This document shows, piece by piece, positions 1-5,321 of a stretch of 5,321 nt of DNA. The DNA is from Acidimicrobiales bacterium (lineage in GTDB: Bacteria > Actinomycetota > Acidimicrobiia > Acidimicrobiales > Ilumatobacteraceae), in NCBI GenBank assembly GCA_030830415.1, contig JAURNB010000140.1, positions 1 to 5,321 of the forward strand, given 5' to 3'. Every line of letters begins with the position of its first letter. Within the stretch, counting starts at the first letter, position 1. The position numbers and the translations under genes were made by a program. The notes beneath the pieces are model-generated. The model had not been told where the DNA came from and ran no database searches. It saw only the letters and a program-made list of their open reading frames with translations.

Positions 1-1343
1 GCATCGGCCTTGTCGTCGTCGGCAGCATCTTCATCGGGAAGATCTTCGTAAGCCATGCGGTAGCCCTTGAAGTTGATGGTGGTACCACTTGCAGAAAATG
101 TGCAATGCGAAGACGCGGCATCAGATGCAGTGACTTCCAAACGCACGCTGACGGTGACACCAGTTGCGTCGGCCATTTGCGAAGCAAGTGTGCGCTGCCA
201 AATGAGACGGTAGAGAGCGGCTTCTTGTTTCGACTTGAAGTTGCTTTCCACTTGTTCTGGAGCACGCATGGGCAAGGTAGGGCGAATAGCTTCGTGGGCT
301 TCTTGCGCATTTTTGATTTTGGAATTGAAAATACGTGGTGAAGGTGAGAGTGCTTCATTGCCATATGTACTGCGAATGGTGTCGCGCACTTCGCCCATCG
401 CATCGGCGCTCAAAGTAACTGAGTCGGTACGCATATAAGTAATGAATCCGTTTTCGTACAAGCTCTGAGCAATGCTCATTACTTGGCGACCCGAGAGACG
501 CAACTTGCGGCCTGCTTCTTGTTGCAAGGTGCTGGTCATGAACGGTGCTTTAGGAGACGAGCGGTACGGCTTGTCTTCCACGCTGGTGACGGTGAGCGAC
601 TTGCCGGTGAGGCCTGCAAGAAGTTCTTGACCTTGTTTTTCATTGACAACAACAACATCGCTTTTCGCTACACCATTACTGTCGAAGTCTTTGCCTGTTG
701 CAATGCGCAACGAGTTGAGCGCAATGAGTCGGGCGGTGAACTGCGGGGCAGTGTCGGCAAGCGCATCGATGTCGAAATAGGAAGCAGAGTTGAACGCAAT
801 ACGTTCGCGTTCGCGTTCCACAATGAGACGCAACGCCGGGCTTTGCACACGACCAGCAGAAAGGCCACGATTCACACGCCGCCACAAAACAGGCGAGAGT
901 TCATATCCATACAAACGGTCGAGGACGCGGCGGGTTTCTGCTGCGTCAACCAAGTGGCGGTCGATCTTGCGAGGGTGGGCAACAGCGTGCTCAATGGCCG
1001 AACGGGTGATTTCGTGAAACACCATGCGATGGCATTCGACCTTGGGCTTCAGATACTCCTCGAGGTGGGCAGAGATGGCCTCTCCCTCGCGGTCTTCGTC
1101 GGTTGCGAGATACACCACGGTGGCGTTCTTCAGATCGGCCTTCAGGTCTTTCACAATCTGCTTGCCGCGCTCGGTGAGCTCGTAGGCAGCCTTGAAATGG
1201 TTGTCTACATCAACCGCCATCCCCTTGCTGGGGAGGTCGGCAATGTGGCCCACAGAGGCTCGGACGATGTACTCGCTTCCGAGGAACTGAGAGATGGTTT
1301 TGGCCTTGGCAGGCGATTCGACGATGACGAGTGGTTTTCCCAT
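1..1343 (-). CDS. topA: DNA topoisomerase I (type IA), N-terminal 447 codons, cut by window edge
   Basis: Type IA topoisomerase that relaxes negatively supercoiled DNA by cutting one strand through a 5'-phosphotyrosine link. I translated the minus strand by hand, and it is open from the ATG at 1343 to the window edge. The Toprim domain starts at once, with VIVESPAKA (catalytic-type Glu9), and continues to the acidic metal-binding motif TDEDREGE (Asp82, Asp84, Glu86). A conserved RGLSAGRVQSPAL stretch lies at about 159-171. The active-site motif is FITYMRTDS, with nucleophile Tyr303 and partner Arg305, matching Tyr319/Arg321 of the E. coli enzyme. The HEAIRPT motif follows at about 350-356. 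The visible part ends in an acidic run (about residues 433-447), in a region that is variable in actinobacterial TopA. The C-terminal domains lie outside the window. A stop codon is in frame a few codons upstream of the ATG, so no longer start is possible. No Shine-Dalgarno sequence precedes it. It follows the MMPL gene on the same strand after 59 bp. Identification is very secure. Confidence 0.97.
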   Translation of the reverse strand, partial: MGKPLVIVESPAKAKTISQFLGSEYIVRASVGHIADLPSKGMAVDVDNHFKAAYELTERGKQIVKDLKADLKNATVVYLATDEDREGEAISAHLEEYLKPKVECHRMVFHEITRSAIEHAVAHPRKIDRHLVDAAETRRVLDRLYGYELSPVLWRRVNRGLSAGRVQSPALRLIVERERERIAFNSASYFDIDALADTAPQFTARLIALNSLRIATGKDFDSNGVAKSDVVVVNEKQGQELLAGLTGKSLTVTSVEDKPYRSSPKAPFMTSTLQQEAGRKLRLSGRQVMSIAQSLYENGFITYMRTDSVTLSADAMGEVRDTIRSTYGNEALSPSPRIFNSKIKNAQEAHEAIRPTLPMRAPEQVESNFKSKQEAALYRLIWQRTLASQMADATGVTVSVRLEVTASDAASSHCTFSASGTTINFKGYRMAYEDLPDEDAADDDKAD

Positions 1344-1354
1344 ATGGTCTGTAT

Positions 1355-1384
1355 CTGCTAGGTCATTTCAGAGGGCCTTGTCAA
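1355..1384 (-). promoter_or_regulatory. candidate topA promoter
   Basis: Read on the minus strand, a perfect TTGACA -35 box lies at 1384-1379. After 18 bp comes TAGCAG (1360-1355), a weak -10 match in the TA-rich actinobacterial style. Transcription would start near 1348, leaving a leader of only about 5 nt before the topA ATG, which fits the lack of a ribosome binding site. The -35 match is good and the -10 match is poor, so this is a suggestion. It would let topA be transcribed independently of the MMPL gene just upstream. Confidence 0.4.
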
Positions 1385-1389
1385 GCCAT

Positions 1390-1419
1390 AGGGATAAAAC
1401 CCTTATACTGCAAGGGTTT
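1390..1419 (-). terminator. hairpin around the MMPL stop codon, possible weak terminator
   Basis: A perfect 8-bp inverted repeat, AAACCCTT (1397-1404) and AAGGGTTT (1412-1419), has a 7-nt loop. On the minus strand it lies across the last codons and TAA stop of the MMPL gene, and its 3' arm ends in TTTTAT. The GGG of that 3' arm could instead pair with CCC at 1391-1393 (AGGG/CCCT, 6-nt loop), so two exclusive hairpins can be drawn. The stem is short and the U-run lies partly inside it, so termination would be weak or partial. Confidence 0.4.
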
Positions 1420-3706
1420 CAGAATCGTGGTGATGACCCTCAACGTCAATTTTGGGCAGGATGCGATCGAGCCACTTCGGAATCCACCAGTTACGTGACC
1501 CGAGGAGTTCCATGGTGGCTGGCACTAAAACCATCCGCACGATGGTGGCGTCGATGAGGACGGCAAAAGCCATGCCCAAACCGAACAATTTCAGCTGGCG
1601 ATCATCACCCAAAACGAAGGCCGAAAAGACGCATACCATGATGAGTGCGGCTGCTGTAATGACTCGGGCGGTAGCGGCAAGGCCGTCGGCAACGGCTGAC
1701 GCGTTGTCGCCAGTGCGGTCGTATTCCTCTTTTATACGAGAGAGCAAAAACACCTCGTAGTCCATCGATAAACCAAAGACGATGGCGAAGAGCATCATTG
1801 GTGCCCATGACTCCACAGGGCCTGCTTTGTCGACCCCGATGAGGTCTTTGCCCCAGCCCCACTGGAAGACGGCAACGATGAGGCCGTATGCCGCGCCGAT
1901 GGAAAGGAGGTTCATGATGACCGCTTTGAGGGGAACCAAGAGGCTGCGGAAAACAGCCATTAATAAGAGGAATGACAAAATGAGAACTGCGCCAATGAGA
2001 TAGGGCAAACGGCCACCGATGTAATCGGCAAAGTCAATACTGGCGGCAGTGAACCCACCCACTTTTGCGGTGACTCCCGTTGCCGGAATCACTTCGTCAC
2101 GCAGCGTGTGCACGAGTTGGGTGGTTTCTTTTTCTTGCGGCGAACTCTTCGGATAGACCACCACCAAAGCGAGGGGTTGCCCATCAATTTCTGTTGATGG
2201 GCCAGCTGCACTGAGTGGGCTTGGTGTTGCAAAGGCAACGTTGTCTGCTTGCGAGAGAGTGCCTGCAAATGCCATCAATTTTTCTGGTGATGCTGCAGTG
2301 TCGCCTTGAACGGTGACGAACAGTGGTCCGTTCACACCAGGGCCAAACCCTTCGGCGAGAAGGTCGTATGCCTGACGCGCTGTTGTCTTTTCTGGTTGGT
2401 TGCCCGTGTCGCCGAAGCCAAGACGAATGCTGAAGAGAGGAATGGAAAGCAGCACTAACACGCTTGATGATGCAATGAGTGCGGTCCACGGGCGACGTTG
2501 AACAAAACGACTCCAACGGAACCAAAAGGTGAGTTCACGAGCCTTGATAACGCGCACTGGAATAGGTGTGCGCAATGAACGAAAGACAAAACTCATAGCT
2601 GTGATTGCAACTGCGCCAACAAGACCGAGCAAGAGCACGGGCAGCGAGTGGAAGATAATTGCACCTAATGCGCAGAGCACGACCACAGCGAGCGCAGCAA
2701 TAGCAGCACGTGTAGTGACATCGATGCGATGTTTCACCATGCCAAGAAGTGCGGGGAGCAAAGTAACCGATGCAAGCATCATCACAAGCACACCAATAGC
2801 TGCACCTGTGGCAAGTCCACGCACAAATGACAAGCCCATGATGTACAAGCCAAGTAGTGAAATGATGACTGTGACGCCGGCGAAAAGAACTGCACGACCA
2901 CTTGTGTCAACTGCATCAACCACTGCATCTTCTACAGACATCCCCGCCTGTAGGCCTTCTCGGTATCGGGTGACTATGAAGAGCGCATAGTCGATGCCTA
3001 CGCCAAGACCGACCATTGCCACCATCGAAGTGGTGAAGTCGGGCATCAAAGTTGCATGACTTAAAATGGTGACGGTGCTGACGGCAATACCTAAACCGAG
3101 AAGTGCAGTGCCAATGGGCAAACCCATGGCGAGGACCGAGCCAAAAGCAAGAACAAGAATCACGATGGCAGCAAGAATGCCAAGTGCTTCACTTTCTGGC
3201 ATGGTGAACTTCACGAAAATTTCACCGCCGTATTCGACCTGTACTCCGCTGACCTTGGTGAGAGTGGTGTCGCCGATTTCTTGGACCTCATCTGAGAAGG
3301 TGATTCCCTCTGCCTGACTTCTATTGCTGATGTCTAAACGAGCAAAAGCAATTTTTCCCGACTGGCTCACCTGTTGTGGGTTGTCGTATGGGCTGATGGT
3401 GTCGACACCTTCCATGGCGCCAACTTGATTGAGAAAAGATGCCATGGCATCTTTGAGGCCCGGTGCATTGAGGCCTTCTTCGCTTTTGAAGACCACTGTT
3501 GCTGAGAAGCCGGCTTTGTTGGGGTTTGCTTTTTCAAGGAGTTCTTGAACTTCGCGCGATTCACTACTTGGCAACACAAAGTCGGTGCGGAAGTCACCCT
3601 TCATCGCACCCGAAACTGCAGCAACGATGAAAAAGAGGGGAATCCAAATACCGAAAACAACAATGCGGCGACGGCGCACGCAAAACCGGGCGAGGGAACT
3701 CAACAT
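1403..3706 (-). CDS. MMPL/RND-family membrane transporter, 767 aa
   Basis: Predicted proton-driven exporter of the MMPL (mycobacterial membrane protein large) branch of the RND superfamily, in the cytoplasmic membrane; relatives move lipids, siderophores or hydrophobic compounds. The two-fold RND repeat is clear: TM1 at about 14-34, an outer loop at 36-170 and TM2-6 at about 175-322; then TM7 at about 407-427, an outer loop at 430-565 and TM8-12 at about 570-732. TM4 carries GIDYALF (Asp239-Tyr240) and TM10 carries SMDYEVF (Asp649-Tyr650), the paired Asp-Tyr residues of the MMPL proton relay. Two further hydrophobic stretches (about 334-353 and 355-376) sit between the halves. The tail is short and includes a triple His (758-760), with no long cytoplasmic domain as in MmpL3. 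I chose ATG 3706 because GAAAGG lies 6 nt upstream and the protein then opens with a basic stretch (RRRR, 11-14) leading into TM1. The frame stays open to 3913, but that extension overlaps rsgA and looks non-coding. The substrate cannot be told from sequence, and no regulator gene is adjacent. Confidence 0.93.
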   Translation of the reverse strand: MLSSLARFCVRRRRIVVFGIWIPLFFIVAAVSGAMKGDFRTDFVLPSSESREVQELLEKANPNKAGFSATVVFKSEEGLNAPGLKDAMASFLNQVGAMEGVDTISPYDNPQQVSQSGKIAFARLDISNRSQAEGITFSDEVQEIGDTTLTKVSGVQVEYGGEIFVKFTMPESEALGILAAIVILVLAFGSVLAMGLPIGTALLGLGIAVSTVTILSHATLMPDFTTSMVAMVGLGVGIDYALFIVTRYREGLQAGMSVEDAVVDAVDTSGRAVLFAGVTVIISLLGLYIMGLSFVRGLATGAAIGVLVMMLASVTLLPALLGMVKHRIDVTTRAAIAALAVVVLCALGAIIFHSLPVLLLGLVGAVAITAMSFVFRSLRTPIPVRVIKARELTFWFRWSRFVQRRPWTALIASSSVLVLLSIPLFSIRLGFGDTGNQPEKTTARQAYDLLAEGFGPGVNGPLFVTVQGDTAASPEKLMAFAGTLSQADNVAFATPSPLSAAGPSTEIDGQPLALVVVYPKSSPQEKETTQLVHTLRDEVIPATGVTAKVGGFTAASIDFADYIGGRLPYLIGAVLILSFLLLMAVFRSLLVPLKAVIMNLLSIGAAYGLIVAVFQWGWGKDLIGVDKAGPVESWAPMMLFAIVFGLSMDYEVFLLSRIKEEYDRTGDNASAVADGLAATARVITAAALIMVCVFSAFVLGDDRQLKLFGLGMAFAVLIDATIVRMVLVPATMELLGSRNWWIPKWLDRILPKIDVEGHHHDSETLAV

Positions 3707-3768
3707 GAGGGGCCTTTCGAAGAAGAACTCGTCACAGGTTATGGGATTAGGCATTAGCGTTTGCAGTA
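3707..3768. promoter_or_regulatory. divergent MMPL / rsgA promoter region
   Basis: This 62-bp gap separates two genes pointing away from each other, so unless promoters lie inside the genes both must be here. For rsgA on the plus strand, GTCACA (3731-3736, 4/6 match to TTGACA), an 18-bp spacer and TAGCGT (3755-3760, a TANNNT -10) would put transcription at or next to the ATG at 3769. For MMPL on the minus strand, TAACCT (3741-3736) is a plausible -10, giving a leader of about 20 nt that contains the GAAAGG site; its -35 is poor. The two candidates share base 3736, so they could compete. All boxes are picked by eye. I see no convincing operator palindrome. Confidence 0.35.
3713..3718 (-). promoter_or_regulatory. 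ribosome binding site deciding the MMPL start
   Basis: On the minus strand GAAAGG lies 6 nt before ATG 3706. It is the only good Shine-Dalgarno sequence at its proper spacing in the window, and it favours this start over the longer open frame that reaches into rsgA. Confidence 0.65.
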
Positions 3769-4728
3769 ATGCACGAAGAAAACGCACATGCCTGGCGCGT
3801 GAAACGCCTCGACCGAGGGTGGAGCACACTTTTGGCGCACGATGGTGGCGAAATGCGCGTGCGGAACATCGGTGCAGAAGTTGCGGTGGGTGACTATGTG
3901 ACCATCGACACAAACGAGGAACGCGTGAGCGAAGTCTTAACGCGCAAGTCGGCCATCATTCGCCGCGCATCATTTGAAGGCGCACGTGCAACGTCGCATG
4001 TTGTTGCCGCGAATCTCGACACCGTGTTTTTGTTGCATGCAGCACCATCGGGGGTGAACCCACGGCGACTTGAACGCGAGCTCATCTTGGCTTTCGACAG
4101 TGGGGCAACTCCTGTTGTTCTTCTCACAAAATCAGATGCAGTGGATGCTGAAACAATCGCGAATCTCACTGAAGTGGTGCGAGAGGTTGCTCCCGATGTC
4201 GATGTGCACGGGTTGAGCTCTCGCCAACAAGAAACGCTGGCAGTTCTTCATCAATACACAAGCAACAACGAAACCATTGTGCTTTTAGGTGCAAGTGGAG
4301 TAGGCAAGTCAACCTTGGTCAACGCACTTGTGGGCGCACGAGTGCAAAATGTGGGCGAAGTGCGTGAAGGCGACCAACGCGGGCGACACACCACGGTTGC
4401 TGCAGACCTTGTGGAAATACCAAGCGGTGGTTGGCTCATCGATACACCCGGTTTGCGCGCTTTGAGTTTGTGGACAAGTGGGCATGGTATTGAAAAAGCT
4501 TTTGCCGACGTGTTCGCGTTGTCGGAAAAATGTCGCTTTCGTGATTGCAAACACGAAGATGAACCAGAGTGTGCAGTTCAAAATGCAATTAGCACGAACA
4601 CGCTTTCACCGTTGCGATTAAGCAGCATGAAACGCCTCATTGCAGAAGAAGTTGCATTGGAAGAAGAGCAACGCGAACGCGAAAAAGCTAGTGATAGACG
4701 TGGTTTTCGCAAACCAAAAACTTCTTAA
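3769..4728 (+). CDS. rsgA: small ribosomal subunit biogenesis GTPase RsgA, 319 aa
   Basis: GTPase (also YjeQ/YloQ) that binds the 30S subunit late in assembly and leaves on GTP hydrolysis. An N-terminal OB-fold-like part (about 1-75, with GDYVTID) binds RNA in this family. The GTPase motifs come in the circularly permuted order that marks the family: G4 TKSD (120-123) and a G5-like GLSS (148-151) precede the P-loop GASGVGKST (174-182), then RGRHTT (204-209; switch I/G2) and G3 DTPG (225-228). The C-terminal zinc site is complete: Cys255, Cys260, His262 and Cys268. The tail is charged and helical (about 295-319). Length is normal for the family. ATG 3769 is the first start after an in-frame TAG 21 bp upstream, and there is no Shine-Dalgarno sequence, so the transcript may be leaderless. 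The nucleotidyltransferase gene follows after 46 bp on the same strand. Nothing suggests a defect. Confidence 0.96.
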   Translation: MHEENAHAWRVKRLDRGWSTLLAHDGGEMRVRNIGAEVAVGDYVTIDTNEERVSEVLTRKSAIIRRASFEGARATSHVVAANLDTVFLLHAAPSGVNPRRLERELILAFDSGATPVVLLTKSDAVDAETIANLTEVVREVAPDVDVHGLSSRQQETLAVLHQYTSNNETIVLLGASGVGKSTLVNALVGARVQNVGEVREGDQRGRHTTVAADLVEIPSGGWLIDTPGLRALSLWTSGHGIEKAFADVFALSEKCRFRDCKHEDEPECAVQNAISTNTLSPLRLSSMKRLIAEEVALEEEQREREKASDRRGFRKPKTS

Positions 4729-4762
4729 ATTGTTATTACCGCTCGTGTCGTTCACGACGTAC

Positions 4763-4774
4763 TACCGTTAAGGA
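4763..4774 (+). promoter_or_regulatory. candidate -10 box and leaderless start of the nucleotidyltransferase gene
   Basis: TACCGT (4763-4768) fits the loose actinobacterial TANNNT -10 and ends 6 nt before ATG 4775, the distance at which the A of the ATG could be the first transcribed base. No good -35 is seen at 17-18 bp. The rest of the 46-bp gap after rsgA holds a short inverted repeat, GTCGT-TC-ACGAC (4747-4758), with no T-run behind it. It could be a chance palindrome, a minor operator or a weak hairpin. Read-through from rsgA remains the alternative. Confidence 0.3.
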
Positions 4775-5321
4775 ATGCCCCAAACTCTTGTTGTGTTAGC
4801 TGCTGGAATGGGTTCGCGCTATGGCGGGCTAAAACAAATTGACCCCATGGGGCCATCGGGAGAAACGATTCTCGACTATTCGGTGTTCGACGCACTACGT
4901 GCTGGCTTTAGCAAAGTGGTTTTCATCATTCGCCCCGACTTTGAAGCCGACTTTCGCAACAATGTTTCGTCAAAGTTTGAACACCTAGTTGATGTGGAAT
5001 ATGCATTTCAAACACTCGACAAATTGCCCAGCAGTTGGAGCGTCCCTGCTGGCCGTGAAAAACCGTGGGGCACAACGCATGCCATTTTGTGTGCGTCAGA
5101 TGTGGTGAAGGAAAACTTTGCTGTTATTAATGCCGATGACTTTTACGGCCAAGAATCGTATGCAGTATTAAATGAGGAATTGTCTGGGGTCGACTCGTTA
5201 GCAAACACTTTTTCTATGGTGGGTTTCACCCTGCGTAATACATTGTCCGACCACGGTTCCGTGGCGCGGGGAGTATGTACAACTAATGAAAATGCGTTAC
5301 TCACGCACATTGACGAAATGA
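4775..5321 (+). CDS. sugar-phosphate nucleotidyltransferase-like protein, N-terminal 182 codons, cut by window edge
   Basis: Member of the NTP-transferase (nucleotidyltransferase, GT-A-like) fold used by NDP-sugar pyrophosphorylases, which join a sugar phosphate to an NTP and release pyrophosphate. The N-terminus has the nucleotide-binding signature LAAGMGSRYGGLKQ (8-21; Gly-rich loop, Arg15, likely catalytic Lys20). PSGETILDYSVFDA (27-40) follows. KPWGTTHA (96-103) resembles the base/sugar recognition GT.HA region, and INADDFYG (118-125) supplies the metal-binding acidic residue(s), Asp121/Asp122. The frame is open to the edge and the rest of the protein is not visible, so fused or C-terminal domains are unknown. 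A TAA lies in frame two codons before the ATG, which excludes a longer start; a later start would remove the signature. AAGGA directly abuts the ATG and is too close to act as a normal ribosome binding site. The sugar and nucleotide cannot be assigned, and a non-sugar substrate is possible. Confidence 0.88.
   Translation, partial: MPQTLVVLAAGMGSRYGGLKQIDPMGPSGETILDYSVFDALRAGFSKVVFIIRPDFEADFRNNVSSKFEHLVDVEYAFQTLDKLPSSWSVPAGREKPWGTTHAILCASDVVKENFAVINADDFYGQESYAVLNEELSGVDSLANTFSMVGFTLRNTLSDHGSVARGVCTTNENALLTHIDEM

Noticed and set aside
483..1361. 292-codon plus-strand open frame opposite topA
   Set aside because: It lies antisense to topA, whose minus-strand translation contains every expected catalytic motif. 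The plus-strand product has no recognisable motif and is a shadow of the codon bias.
2529..2990. 153-codon plus-strand open frame inside the MMPL gene
   Set aside because: It is rich in Ser, Thr, Ala and Arg, as expected when a membrane protein gene is read on the opposite strand. It has no motif or ribosome binding site.
3707..3913. 69-residue N-terminal extension of the MMPL frame
   Set aside because: The extension overlaps the rsgA start antisense, is rich in Arg/His/Pro with no membrane or signal character, and lacks a ribosome binding site. ATG 3706 has a well-spaced GAAAGG and begins right before TM1.
4747..4758. Short inverted repeat GTCGT-TC-ACGAC as an rsgA terminator
   Set aside because: The stem is 5 bp with a 2-nt loop, or 4 bp with a 4-nt loop, and no T-run follows. 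It is too weak to call a terminator.
1..5321. Mobile element, CRISPR array, toxin-antitoxin or defence system
   Set aside because: No terminal repeats, transposase or integrase motifs, spaced direct repeats or small paired genes were seen. The genes are intact, closely packed and mostly housekeeping.

Overview
This 5.3 kb window looks like a chromosomal segment of an actinobacterium. By eye the base composition is close to balanced. The proteins (a TopA with an actinobacterial-style N-terminus, a compact MMPL transporter and an RsgA GTPase) would fit the Acidimicrobiia/Ilumatobacter side of the phylum. That placement is inferred from memory of protein style, not from a search. There are no rRNA or tRNA genes, no mobile elements and no CRISPR-like repeats.

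The window holds four protein genes in two divergent blocks. On the minus strand, reading right to left, are an intact MMPL/RND-type membrane transporter (3706 to 1403) and then topA, the type IA DNA topoisomerase I (start 1343, running off the left edge; 447 codons visible). On the plus strand are rsgA, a circularly permuted ribosome-assembly GTPase (3769-4728), and then the 5' part of an NDP-sugar-pyrophosphorylase-like nucleotidyltransferase (start 4775, running off the right edge; 182 codons visible). The MMPL and rsgA starts are 62 bp apart, so their promoters must share or overlap that short divergent region. topA and the nucleotidyltransferase are incomplete only because the window ends.

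The genes do not form an obvious pathway. topA (supercoiling) and rsgA (30S maturation) are housekeeping genes. The transporter probably exports a lipid or hydrophobic compound. The nucleotidyltransferase probably makes an activated sugar or a similar precursor for envelope or glycan synthesis. The points worth a second look are modest: two extra hydrophobic segments in the transporter between TM6 and TM7; a run of GC-richer third codon positions across the topA/MMPL junction; starts without Shine-Dalgarno sequences that suggest leaderless transcripts; and a hairpin wrapped around the transporter stop codon. I found no convincing new biological system here.
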